DNA of 64,000 bases from NCBI GenBank assembly GCA_014529385.2, contig CM043943.1, positions 152,219,592 to 152,283,591 of the forward strand. The letters run 5' to 3'. A program made the translations under genes and the position numbers. This document shows positions 33,866-43,931 of this stretch, piece by piece. This stretch comes from Adiantum capillus-veneris (taxonomy: Eukaryota; Streptophyta; Polypodiopsida; Polypodiales; Pteridaceae). Under the pieces are notes generated by a model that worked only from the letters and a program-made list of their open reading frames with translations, was not told the DNA's origin and searched no databases. The number at the start of each line of letters is the position of its first letter. Within the stretch, counting starts at the first letter, position 1.

Positions 33866-34025
33866 AAGGATAAAGGGGGAGGGAATTCCGGTTCTCCCTC
33901 CCTGCCATGCGTCAAAACCTCCTTCAACCGATGGGTGTGGCTTGCAGCTCTGAGAGCACAGTGACGTAGAGAGAGAGAGAGAGAGCGAAGGAGACGAACG
34001 AAGCCCGTTGATTGTACTAGTTTGT
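33866..34025 (+). repeat. Dispersed short repeat, copy 1
   Basis: Shares with 50041-50200 an ordered series of blocks: GATAAAGGG, GAGGGAATTCCGG, TCTCCC, CGTCAAAA, TTCAACCG, GGGTGTGG, GCTCTGAGAGCA, AGTGACG, a microsatellite (here GA) and ACTAGTTT. About 160 bp, same orientation. There is no ORF and no clear A-tail or terminal inverted repeat. It could be a SINE or a MITE fragment. Confidence 0.7.
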
Positions 34026-34486
34026 TAGTGATACAACGATCTTAAATGTCATGATTAGGGTTAACTTTTGGTAAGCACCTTTGCCCTTCAAATCGTAGAA
34101 AATTCATACACCTTTTGTTCCGGTTTAAGTTTAGGTTGGGTTTTTCCATATTCTATTGCTTTTCCCAAACATTGGTGTGGATGTTTTGGTTTTCTTGCAA
34201 AATTTTCTCCTTCGTTGTACTACGAAAAGTTTATATAGTATATCTATACATAAAAGTTCCAATACGTGACAAAAAAAAAAAGAGAAAAGAAAAGAAAAGC
34301 ATTACTTTGTAGCTAATATTCTTGACTTCGTACACATTATATACGTATGTAGAAAGGTCCTTGTAAAGGGTGATTTGACGGTAGCTATCATTATCTAGAA
34401 TCCTAAGCTTTGTTGATTTAGCATGCCTTTTATTTTTTGTCAAGGCAGTCCATATGGTAGGTCGACCGTCTTCCTTGGTGGCAACC

Positions 34487-34911
34487 TCTCGTCACTATAT
34501 GGCACGGCTCTGGCCAGGGGGGATCTAGGGCGTCGGATCACGTAGTGAATTAGGGGTGAACTCGGGGCAAAAATGGTGCCCCGAGTTCACTCCTAGTTCA
34601 CCTCTCTAGTTCACTCCTACTTCACTCGCCTCGCAGGATGTGGATCGACCCTGAAACATCTCGGTTGCCACACGAATGCCCTACCACCACGCTAACGTGC
34701 GTCGCTATCCATGTTGGCATGGCACATGATCATACCATAGTTTAGGTGCCCCTAGTTCACCCACCCTTAGCTTACCCGCCCCTAGTTCACCCCCAGTTCA
34801 CCCACTCTTAGTTCACTTCGTGATCCGACGACAGAGATTAAAGCCGCTTCGCGCCCCCAAATTTGAGCCCTAGATCCCCTCTGACCCAGAGCCGTGCCAT
34901 ATAGTGATGAG
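34487..34911. mobile_element. MITE, probably Mutator-derived
   Basis: A 425-bp element with terminal inverted repeats of about 50 bp (left CACTATATGGCACGGCTCTGG from 34494; right the complement of the same, 34889-34909), each followed by GATCTAGGGC. The flanks carry a 10-bp direct repeat GGTGGCAACC (34477-34486 and 34912-34921). A 9-11-bp duplication with long inverted repeats is the mark of Mutator-like elements. The inside has repeated CCTAGTTCACC words and a second inverted block (GTCGGATCACG, complement near 34820). No coding capacity. Confidence 0.82.
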
Positions 34912-34929
34912 GGTGGCAACCCCCGTGTC

Positions 34930-35456
34930 GAGTGCGGCTATAGTATTTGTATGTCTCTTATGTCTGCTCTTGTTTAGGGTGCTTCTCGATATCAACCGAT
35001 ATATGGGGTATGGATTCATGATGGGATTCCATGGCTCGTGGGAGCATGGTATGTTAGATGCCATGGCTTGTGGGAGCATGGCTTGCTTTGTAAATTTTTT
35101 GGTTTTAATATATTTTTCACTCACAATTCAAGGTGGCGGTTGATGGCAACATCGGCTCCTTGGTGGCAACCCGTGCATGCTCTTCAGGTGGTGGAGGCTC
35201 GGAGCCGGCCCTTGTTGCAACTCTAACTTTGTTTAGTCTGTGGTTCTCTTTTAGTTGAGCTTGCCTCCCTTGTTCGGACGGTTATCCTTGTGTATCTATG
35301 GAGTATGATAGTTTTGTTGGTTGTGGTGCCCTGACTCATGTGGTTAAGCAAGGTGTTGATTGTAATTTTTTGTTGAGCTGTTTAATTTAATATCACTCAC
35401 TCTTATGAGTTTTGCAAAAAAAAAAAGATACATTATTTCTAGTTGTCCCTCTTACA

Positions 35457-35459
<3 letters not shown>
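34930..35459. other. No gene seen
   Basis: Short frames only. GGTGGCAAC words recur near 35140 and 35160, the same word as the MITE target duplication, so this may be a locally repeated target. Confidence 0.4.

Positions 35460-35489
<30 letters not shown>
35460..35489. repeat. (CT)n microsatellite
   Basis: Fifteen CT units. Confidence 0.97.
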
Positions 35490-35490
<1 letters not shown>

Positions 35491-35739
35491 CCTTTTGTGT
35501 GTGTGCGCAAGCACGCTCATAGAGTTACAACAACATATCATCATCTTGAGAGTGCATCCTCATGTTGAAGGATATAGGCTCGCTTCCTAGTCCATTTTTG
35601 GAGGTTGGCATCTTTCTTTTCTTTTTGAGAGAGAGAAGTTGAACTTTGAATTACTAGAAAACAAAAAAGATTATACAAGAACCCTCAGGCAGGGGAGGGT
35701 CACCCTAGCTAAAAGAACTATATCACATACAATATATCT

Positions 35740-36010
35740 TTCAATTTCATGGAAAAGATGGTTTGCCCAATGAATTTTACCAACACTCTCAAGACTTTCT
35801 CACTCCTCATGTGATGAGGATTTGGCAAGAAGCCTTGAAGCTAGGAGCTCTCCCCTCTTCTCTAAACAATGGGGCCATAAAGCTCATTCACAAAAGGTGG
35901 GAAAGGAGAACTTTGGGAATTGGAGACCCATCAGTTGTTTGACCTCTGCCTATAAAATAATTTCTCTAGCTCTAGCTCTAGCGTGAAGGCTTAGTCCTAT
36001 CGAGGCCTTA
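35740..36010 (+). pseudogene. LINE (L1-type) reverse transcriptase fragment, N-terminal part
   Basis: The plus-strand reading DGLPNEFYQHSQDFLTPHVM, then WQEALKLGALPSSLNNGAIKLIHKR and, after a shift, NWRPISCLTSAYKIISLALALA, is the classical start of the L1 RT domain (DGLP-x-EFY; G-x-LP-x-S-x-x-x-G-x-IKLI-x-K; NWRPI-x-L-x-x-x-YKI). Frame changes show it is dead. The next RT part occurs 0.6 kb further, after microsatellite-rich DNA. Confidence 0.82.
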
Positions 36011-36310
36011 AAGTTGACTCCCTCCCTTAGATTTTGGTTAAATATATAAGACTCCTAGTCTACATTTATCGAGCTTCAAATTACACTCGGCCTATAAAAG
36101 TTGGGCGTCAATCGATTTTTGAGTTGTGCAGTTCAAATGACGCTTAACATTGTACGATACTATGTCACTACAATATAACAAGTGACACCTCTACACATGC
36201 ATGCATTCATAATAAACATTTGAAACATAAGAGAGCTCATATTCAAAATTGCTGAGTATTTTGAAGTATCTAACCTTGAGATAATAAGAATACACAAGTT
36301 ACAACACATT

Positions 36311-36336
36311 ATATATATATATACATATATAACACA

Positions 36337-36367
<31 letters not shown>

Positions 36368-36380
36368 GAAGTTACAACAC

Positions 36381-36418
<38 letters not shown>
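36311..36418. repeat. AT and CT microsatellites
   Basis: Two AT runs around a CT run, with GAAGTTACAACACATTATATA duplicated in part (36295-36312 and 36367-36386). Confidence 0.92.
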
Positions 36419-36419
<1 letters not shown>

Positions 36420-36639
36420 CACTCTACTCCTTATACTTGGGAGTCTAATGACACTTTGCCCCTAGTAAGAAAGTTTCACGGTGAAACCTTTGTGGACCAT
36501 TCTAGCCTTCATTTGATGCCCAAAATGCCAACGACGCCCAAAATGGCCTCCAAATTTAAGGCATGGTCCTATCTTACATTATTCTCGTTGAGAAAAAAAA
36601 TGCTTCATTAAAGACACATACATATTGGATATTGGATGC

Positions 36640-37075
36640 AATCATTACTTTGTGGGAAGCCATAGACTTTGCAAAAGAAACTAAATAATTGCTTTTTAAA
36701 AAAAATTTGATTTTGATAAGGCCTATGAGAGGATTAAATGGAACATTACTTTTCAATCTCTCCATGGCATTGGCTTTGGCCAAATGTTCATTAAATTCAT
36801 TCAGGTGCCTTTTGGTAATGCCCTAGCAAAGGTGACCATAAATGAGATTTGCCCGACTCTATCACTCTATAGAGATCCATTAGTAAGGGTTGTACAATTG
36901 CACCTCCTTCGTATGCCATATGTTTAGATTCTCTTGGATGGTTGGTTAAGCATGCCCTAAAACACGGGCAAATTAAAGGTATAGACATCCCTAGGCTAGA
37001 AGGAAATGTTGTCTTCAACAATTATGGGACATATTACCTATCCTACTCGGTCTACGCTGTTCTTATTAAGCAGAA
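36640..37075 (+). pseudogene. LINE (L1-type) reverse transcriptase fragment, catalytic part
   Basis: Plus-strand reading with frameshifts: FDKAYERIKWNITFQSLHGIGFGQMFIKFIQVPFGNALAKVTINE (36709-36845), corresponding to the L1 block with the first catalytic Asp (FDKAYD-x-x-x-W). Then come LYRDPLVRVVQ in place of the RGVRQGCP box, and CLDSLGWLVKHALKHGQIKGIDIP. The YADD box is not readable: the fragment ends as FNNYGTYYLSYSVYAVLIKQN before the duplicated region at 37099. Together with 35740-36010 it is one 5'-truncated, internally interrupted LINE. Confidence 0.8.
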
Positions 37076-37098
37076 TCTCGCGAGATTCCTCCGTCCCA

Positions 37099-37569
37099 AA
37101 CAAAAAGAATTCAAGTAGACCCTCTCTCTCCTCTCTCTTCGATCTCTCTCCTGTCTCTTCCCCCACGTGCTTCGCCATCACTTGGCCCTCTGGCCCCCGC
37201 GTGCCTCGCCAAGTGACTCATCGAGGCCTACCTGCACAGCCATGGACAACGGCTCCATCGCAAGCGAGAAACCCCCCCCCCCCCCCCCCCCCCCCTAGCA
37301 AAAAAAACGGTGGCGCTGCCCCTACCCCTGCCCCGTTCCTTGCAAACGCCCCCTCGCCCTCAGACAGATAGTCCGTCTCTCTCTCTCTCTCTCTCTCTAC
37401 GTATCCCTCTCGATGTTCACCGTTCAAACAAAGCAGTTATGTCTCCCTCTCTTTCTCTCTTGCACTCGCCCTCTGTTGTTCCCTTCACCAATGCTAGGTG
37501 TCGTGATATCTTCCCTTCACCACACCACCTGTGAGGTTGCTCTTGCAATGCACGGGTAGAAGAGGGAGA
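37099..37569 (+). repeat. Duplicated segment R, left copy
   Basis: Starts CAAAAAGAATTCAAGTAGACCC and matches 39562-40033 almost base for base over 470 bp, with a few substitutions and different C-run (24 and 29) and CT-run lengths. Together with the inverted segment next to it, it borders the plastid insertion. Confidence 0.93.
37272..37295. repeat. Poly-C run (24)
   Basis: 24 consecutive C inside segment R. The right copy has 29 (39733-39761). Confidence 0.95.
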
Positions 37570-37691
37570 CAGATAAAGGCGGACGTCATCTAGTACATGT
37601 ATGGCCATCGCGAGAGGGCTTGCAAGAGATAGAAAGATTGGGAGGGTGTCATGCATGTGCATCATCCTACAGTGAGAGAGGGAGATTGGAT
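37570..37691 (-). repeat. Inverted segment S, left copy
   Basis: Reverse complement of 40149-40268 with two or three differences. In the right-hand arrangement S follows R after 115 bp; here it is flipped, directly joined to R, and followed at once by plastid DNA. Confidence 0.92.
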
Positions 37692-39561
37692 TCGGTTGTT
37701 GAAGGTTCCACATACCAGTTAGACAAGTAATAAAATCGCATTTTTAACTCGTCACGACCAATAAATGGAAAAGTTGTGAGAGAAATATCTGTCAAACTAT
37801 TCTTTACTTCTGCCATCTTGTAGGAAGAGATTTCCCATTCAGAATTAGATTCCATCTCATTGCCCATATCACTAACAGTCGAATGTTGCCTATGCAAAGC
37901 TAATCCAATTGTGTTGCTACATACAAACTTTCTCCCTTTGGAAGTACCTATCAATAACGCTTCATTAGCGAGAAGAAGTAAATCTCGTTTACTATAACCT
38001 GCAGTTCCAGACACAGTACTCTCAAGAAGAGTCGGATTAGCCCCTACCTCGAAACCTTGATACGTAATAGAATTGACAATTCTTTCTGACGTTGACGCCC
38101 ATTGGACTTCCGAAAATTTATTAATTAGTTTAACCGATTCGGAGCTACTGAAGCTGGATCTATCCTCGCAGGTACGTGAGTCGTGGCAATAACGACATTC
38201 TCGCGGATGTCGGAGTTGCCGAGCTTGTGACCAATACTCTTCAATATTTGGCAAAGTAGAAATTTGGGATCAGCTTCTAGCTTATTATACGAACGACAAA
38301 TATTCAATTCATGAATATCTTGAATCCATAATGTACAAGGAGACATTTCTTTCGCTATTTCAAAGACGATATTTAATCGGTGTACGCTCTCTTTCGAGAT
38401 GAAATTTCCACGTACATTATTGAAAAAAGATCGGTTGTATATGAATTTTTTGAGTGGTAGTTTCACCACTGGAAAGTAGGAGTTGGATGCTACATCTCTA
38501 ATAAGAGAGGATCTGCCAGTTTCTACAGGTCCTACTAGCAAAATTCCTTTGGATGGTAATAATCCCGATTGGAGTGAAATAGGTATGTCACGACATGGCA
38601 TATTTAGTAGACTGTCTCTTCGCCTTGTTGTTGCCGAAAATAGAATATCTCTCCCAAGGGCGGAAAAAGCCCACTTCTCCGCAGGATCCAACTTACGAAT
38701 CTTGTGACCCAAGAGATCATTTTGCCAGAATTGAAGTAAGTATGCCAAAACGTTGGATCTATCTTGCGGGTAAGGTTCATGAAAAATCTTGTTGCTCGAT
38801 AAATCATAATTGAATTTTGATTTCGATGCATACCTGTAGAGAATCTTAGTCGTTACCAAATGTTGAGTCAGTAGTTCTTTATTACTATCTAAAATATCAG
38901 AGCTTTCTCTACGAAATATCCACGAATCAATTTCATTTTTCACGAAAAGGAAAAAAAGTATATTACTTACACAATTCAAGAATCTATTGAGAGAATGAAT
39001 TAGTAGATCTCTTGTTAACATTTAGCTTGTCGGGGGGGGGGGGGGGGGGGGGGGGAATACATTACCTTTCTCAAATAGGATCCACGCATTGGGTCTGTTA
39101 AATAGTCAATAGTAGCAAAACGTTTCCACAAATGAAAGGAATTGGAACCCGAAACGGCAGACAAAGGATGTTTCAATGACAGGAGAACAAGTAATATTGA
39201 GAGGATGCAGCAATAGGAGATAGGCCTATTGGAAAATTGAGATACCGACCATTCCCCCGGATGTAAAATCTCCGCTTTATCAGGGATTTTTTCGAGAATG
39301 AGAAGATCTGTCTCGGATGATATAGTATTAATAGAATTGTTTCCGAATATCAATCCTAGCCTTTGCAGGCTTCGGAGTAAATAGCCCTTCGCGCTACCTA
39401 CTAAACCCCTAGCAATTCCTTCATAAATTCTACGAAGATCATGATTTGAGTCGTAACTTATCTTAAGTACTATTTCCGGATATGCTTTTGTAATTAGATC
39501 GCAGAAGTATCTCCACCAGGTGGGGGTAAAAAACAGGGGTATATAATCTCCCAATAAGCTA
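37692..39561 (-). pseudogene. ycf2: Plastid ycf2 fragment inserted in the nuclear genome (NUPT)
   Basis: A 1.87-kb piece of plastid DNA in minus orientation, covering the middle-to-late part of Ycf2, the large AAA-type protein of the plastid import motor. Readings: LLGDYIPLFFTPTWWRYFCDLI to TDPMRGSYLRKVMYS (39575-39060); then, after a G-run, RDLLIHSLNRFLNCVSNILF; FSALGRDILFSATTRRRDSL; the Walker-A region GILLVGPVETGRSSLIRDVA (about 38540-38480; the Lys is Arg, as in Ycf2 generally); the Walker-B-like LWIQDIHELN; ATTHVPARIDPASVAPNRLN; and, in another frame, SITYQGFEVG and LLLLANEALLIGTS...ALHRQHST, ending at YYLSNWYVEPSTTES. One TAA (38125-38127), a frameshift near 38080 and the 24-bp G-run disrupt it. 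It cannot work in the nucleus. Confidence 0.93.
39032..39055. repeat. Poly-G run (24) inside the ycf2 fragment
   Basis: 24 consecutive G on the plus strand (C on the ycf2 sense strand) between the reading YLRKVMYS and the reading LTRDLLIHSLN. It probably marks a junction or a hypervariable plastid tract. Confidence 0.95.
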
Positions 39562-39730
39562 CAAAAAGAATTCAAGTAGACCCTCTCTCTCCTCTCTCTT
39601 CGATCTCTCTCCTATCTCTTCCCCCGCGTGCTTCGCCATCACTTGGCCCTCTGGCCCCCGCGTGCCTCGCCAAGTGACTCATCGAGGCCTACCTGCACAG
39701 CCATGGACAACGGCTCCATCGCAAGCGAGA

Positions 39731-39763
<33 letters not shown>

Positions 39764-40033
39764 GCAAAAAAAAACGGTGGCGCTGCCCCTACCCCTGCCC
39801 CGTTCCTTGCAAACGCCCCCTCGCCCTCAGACAGATAGTCCGTCTCTCTCTCTCTCTCTCTCTACGTATCCCTCTCGATGTTCACCGTTCAAACAAAGCA
39901 GTTATGTCTCCCTCTCTTTCTCTCCTGCACTCGCCCTCTGTTGTTCCCTTCACCAATGCTAGGTGTCGTGATATCTTCCCTTCACCACACCACCTGTGAG
40001 GTTGCTCTTGCAATGCACGGGTAGAAGAGGGAG
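39562..40033 (+). repeat. Duplicated segment R, right copy
   Basis: See 37099-37569. Begins at the right edge of the plastid DNA, with CAAAAAGAATTC spanning the join. It has a 29-bp C-run (39733-39761) and a CT run. Confidence 0.93.
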
Positions 40034-40557
40034 AAGAAAGAGAGCATCGCCTGCGGCTCAGCCCCCTTGCCATCACAGCTTCGACCTCCATTTTCCTTGA
40101 ACGAACTCTCCCAATGAAGAGCTTATGTAAGGCTATTCCCATGGCTGGCAATCTCCCTCTCTCACTGTAGGATGATGCACGTGCATGACACCCTCCCAAT
40201 CTTTCTATCTCTTGCAAGCCCTCTCGCGATGGCCATACATGTACTAGATGACGTCCGCCTTTATCTGTCTCCCTCCCTCCGTTCATTCCCACCAACTTGT
40301 ACCAGCTTATTGAACACAGGAGGGTGCACATGCAACCCATGGTTATACAAGCACACCAAACAAATTCGGCTCTCTCTATCTTGAGGCTCGCAGGAATGCA
40401 TCAAACCAGGGCCACTCTCTGTCTTCGACTCGCAATGACAAAAAATAAGGGCAAAAAAATTTCCATGATGCTCATTGCTCGTGCCACCTACTCGGTCTAT
40501 CTCATATTCACCATGAGCTGTGACATTGCTGAAGTTGCGGAGCGGAGCTTAGATCGA

Positions 40558-40560
<3 letters not shown>
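40034..40560 (+). other. Segment between R, S and the CA microsatellite; no gene
   Basis: Contains 115 bp absent from the left arrangement, then S (40149-40268), then sequence with no recognisable motif up to the CA run. Readings from the C-rich and CT-rich parts look protein-like only because of low complexity. Confidence 0.5.
40149..40268 (+). repeat. Segment S, right copy (original orientation relative to R)
   Basis: Matches the reverse complement of 37570-37691. Confidence 0.92.

Positions 40561-40629
<69 letters not shown>
40561..40629. repeat. (CA)n microsatellite, about 34 units
   Basis: Uninterrupted AC/CA run. It lies inside or at the edge of the copia element 2 LTR. Confidence 0.97.
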
Positions 40630-40635
<6 letters not shown>

Positions 40636-40805
40636 CACAGACAGAGAGCTTACACAGTACGGAGAGAATTCATTGAAGGGTTATCACCCAAATCTTACTA
40701 TTCACACAAGTATAAGTGAGTATATACGAAGAATTAGTGATAAGCGAGTTAGGCGGCCGGCCGGTCATATCCGTATAAGAGGCCACTTGGGCTTCAATCC
40801 CAACA
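40630..40805 (-). repeat. Copia element 2 3' LTR (partial)
   Basis: On the minus strand the pol region is followed by AAGTGAGAGGT, a purine tract, and then TGTTGGGATTGAAGCCCAAG, the typical start of a plant copia 3' LTR. The LTR runs leftwards from 40805 and at least to the CA microsatellite; its far end is not determinable. There is no 5' copy in the window. Confidence 0.75.
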
Positions 40806-40987
40806 ACCTCTCACTTAAAGTCCAATGTGGCACTTTAAGTAACTGTAAATCTATGAACATAAATGAACAAAGATTTACATGGCTGCCATCTATCCAATGC
40901 CCAATAACTCACGACAATGTACAAAGCCCTCTCTTGGAAGTCCCTTTGTGAGTAGATCAGCAGGATTGTCCTTGGTGTGGATCTTCA

Positions 40988-41665
40988 TCAGTTGTATATG
41001 CTTGTCTTCAAGTACTTCCCTAATGAAGTGATATTCACATCAATATGCTTAGTCTTCGAATGGAACACTGGATTCTTTGCCAATTGTATAGCATTTTGAC
41101 TATCACAATATAACTCTGGCATATCTACTTTGATTCCCAAGTATGCTACCAATCTACCAGCCAAATAGCTTCTTTGCATGCCTCATTTGCTGCAACATAC
41201 TCAACTTTTTGTAGTAGACTGCGTAATACAATCTTGTAATCGAGATCGCCATGATATGGCACCTCCAGCCAATGTAAAGACATAGCCTGATGTAGATCTC
41301 CTTTTATCCAAGTCTCCTGCATAATCTGAGTCAATGTATCCTCTGACACTCAAATCCTGACTACCATAGCATATGCGCATACTCTTTGTATGTTTTAAGT
41401 ATCTCATGATACCTTTCATTTCCTCCCAATGTTTCTTGCCGGGATTTGACATATATCTGCTAACCACTTCCACTGCAAATGTAATATCCGAATGTGTAGA
41501 AATCATTGCATACATCAAACTCCCACATGCAGACGCATACGGCACCGTATCCATTTCAACCTTTTTCACCTTAGACTGTGGGAAATCTTGGTTTCTTAGT
41601 TTCACATATGACGGCAATGGTGTCATCAATGCCTTTCCCCTGTCCATATGGAAACGTTGCAACAC
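40988..41665 (-). pseudogene. Copia element 2 RNase H and RT C-terminal part
   Basis: From 41665: LRNQDFPQSKVKKVEMDTVPYASACGSLMYAM, then SDITFAVEVVSRYMSNPGKKHWEEMKGIMRYLKHT and the RNase H start GYIDSDYAGDLDKRRSTSGYVFTLAGGAISWRS (the D-S-D-Y-A-G motif). A frameshift near 41220 leads to the second half: VEYVAANEACKEAIWL, GIKVDMPELYCDSQNAIQLAKNPVFHSKTKHIDV, with the catalytic D of CDSQ and the H of HIDV kept. The order matches plant copia polyproteins. The frameshift makes it a pseudogene. Confidence 0.88.
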
Positions 41666-42551
41666 CTTGTCAATATACTCTTCCTGAGTAAGTAAAGCAT
41701 CTTCTTTGACATATCTTGTTGGATACGCATACCCAGTATATGACTTGCCTCACCCATGTCTTTCATGTCAAAAACCTTTGCCATTTTTGACTTAAGAGCT
41801 GAAATTTCTGTCATTTGTCTACCAGCAAGTAACATGTCATCCACATACAAGATGAGGATTATCAAGCTACCATCCTTAGATTGTCGAGTATGTAGGCAAT
41901 GATCTGTCTCACTTCTCTTGTATCCTTGAGAAAGCATAAATTGGTGAAACTTCTTGTACCATTCTCTTGGTGCCTGTTTCAAGCCATAGAAACTCTTTCT
42001 CAAACGACAAACCAATTTCTCTTTGCCTTTCTCAACATACCCTTTTGGCTGCTGCATATAAACCTCCTCATGCAAATCTCCATGAAGAAATGCTGTTTTC
42101 ACATCCATCTGATGTAAATGCAAATCATGTTTGGCAACCAAAGCAAGTACACTTCTCAATGTTGTCATCTTAACAAGTGGTGAAAAGACTTCATCAAAAT
42201 ATATTCAGTGTTCTTGATTAAAACCCTTAGCAACCAACCGTGCTTTGTATTTTGGCTGTCCATCATGAGGAGTAAGCTTATACCTGTATAAACCCACTTA
42301 CAAGGTAGAGCTTTCTTGCCCTCTGGCAATTGAACCAAATCCCACGTTTGATTTTTATGTAGAGTCGTCATCTTTGATTGCATGGCCAACTGCCATTTTT
42401 TCAAGTCAGCCACTTGTAATGCCTCCTTGTAACAAGATGGTTCTCCGCAATCCATGAGCATGACATAATTTAGAGGTGGCACATAACGATCAGGTGGTTT
42501 GGAGACACGCTCAGAACGTCTCACCACAAGTGATTCTGCCTCTCTAGCCAC
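41626..42551 (-). pseudogene. Copia element 2 reverse transcriptase
   Basis: From 42551: RRSERVSKPPDRYVP (copia linker), EALQVADLKKWQLAMQSKMTTLHKNQTWDLVQLPEGKKALPCKWVY (RT start), then after a shift near 42165 DVKTAFLHGDLHEEVYMQQPKGYV, VCRLRKSFYGLKQAPREWYKKF and the catalytic box ILYVDDMLLAG (YVDD intact). The expected LTSVRVLLALAA-type block reads TLRSVLALVAKHDLHLHQMDV. The core RT frame 41626-42168 is open for 180 codons, but flanking shifts break the polyprotein. Confidence 0.9.
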
Positions 42552-42563
42552 TATAGGCTATTC

Positions 42564-43484
42564 CTAAGCCTGCTCATGTTGTCTTGATGTGCTAGCACTA
42601 GGTCCATCTTTCCTGAAGACAACTCTTATGATCTCCTCTGTCTTCTCTGGCTTAGAGTGAAACTTGGCTTCATTGAAATGCACATCATTGCTATGAATAC
42701 ATTTTCTGGACTCAGGATCCCAAAGCCGGTAACCCATCTCGCCCGATTCTCCGTAGCCAAGAAATATACACTTCCTGCTCTTTAGTTCTAACTTATTCCT
42801 CAAATCCTTAGAAATATGGCTATAATCTTCACAACCAAAGACTCTGAGATTCTTATACGAAGGTGCCTTGCTTGTCCATAGCATCTCGGCCACTTCACTC
42901 TTATCCAAAACCCTACTAGGAGACCTGTTGATCAAATGGACTGCTGTAGCCACTGCTTTCGCCTAAAATCCATCAGGCAACTCAGCATTTGACAACATGC
43001 TTCTGACCTTCTCTTGTATGGTCCTATTCATACGTTCTGCAACTCCATTTTGTGAATGATTGTATGGTGCAGTAAGTTCGCGCTTTATCCCTTTTGCTTC
43101 ACAAAAGTCTTGGAAAGCCTTGGAAACTTACTCTCCACCATTGAATGTCCTTAAGCATTTCAGCTTCTGACCACTTTGATTCTCCACAAGTTGCAAGAAT
43201 GTCTTAAAGACCTTGAGCACCTCATCCTTGTGCTTCAAGAAGTAAACCCATACTCTGCAAGAATAGTCGTCTATAAAGGTACAAAAGTATGCTGCTCCCC
43301 CTAGCGACAAACTAGGCATTGGTCCGCATAAGTCACTGTGTACAAGAGCTAACCGTTCATCCTTACAATTTCCCCTTGATCGATGCGGTTCCTGTATTTG
43401 TTTACCATAAACACAATGCTCACAAAACTCAAAATTATGAAATGAGAAACCACGCAAATAACCAGAACGAGACAATATGTTCAT
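42564..43484 (-). pseudogene. Copia element 2 integrase
   Basis: From 43484: FCEHCVYGKQIQEPH (the CxxC end of the zinc domain), LVHSDLCGPMPSLSLGGAAYFCTFIDDYSCRVWVYFLKHKDEV (first catalytic Asp regions) and LKCLRTFNGGE (third region, where D/N-x-GGE is normal). A gap with stops follows between 43127 and 42953, then HLINRSPSRVLDKSEVAEMLWTSKAPSYKNLRVFGCEDYSH and KCIFLGYGESGEMGYRLWDPESRK, the C-terminal blocks. Broken by at least two frame interruptions. Confidence 0.88.
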
Positions 43485-43489
43485 CTAAA

Positions 43490-43931
43490 ATGAGACTCTG
43501 ACTGAGTCTTGGTACATAACGTACATCTCGTAGCGTAAGCAATGCACCGCTAGGTAAAGACATGCATACATCTCCAACACCCTTTATGTCATATGATGAA
43601 CCATCAGCAAACTGCACACAACCAAGTCTCCCACTAGAGAAAGAGCAAAACAAATCATCATGTGGCGTAACGTGAAAATTGCATGCTCGTCTAGTAGAAA
43701 ACGCTTAGACAATGTGCTATCCCAAGACACAAACTAGTCTGAAGGCAAGCTAGACTCAAACGTGACATTCCCGTCACATGCATACTCTCTATCATCTGTC
43801 CTCATAGTAGCACCATGCATCTGCCTCTTTCGTTGCCTCATACGCCTAAGGCAACGGCGCCTAATATGCCCCTTGTGGCCACAATACCAAGAATTGCCCT
43901 GGTCTGCAAATGAGCACCCGGCACTGCAATC

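Noticed and set aside
36797-37021. Minus-strand frame across the LINE fragment
   Set aside because: Antisense shadow. The plus strand gives clear L1 RT residues.
38483-38813. Plus-strand frames across the ycf2 fragment
   Set aside because: Antisense shadows. The minus-strand reading is ycf2 with the Walker motif.
37006-40000. Open frames rich in Pro or Gly over the C/G-runs (PPPPPPP, GGGGGG)
   Set aside because: They arise from homopolymer runs in low-complexity DNA, and their limits coincide with the runs.
40297-40632. Frame ending in a long His-Thr repeat
   Set aside because: Translation of the CA microsatellite. Upstream sequence has no protein signature.
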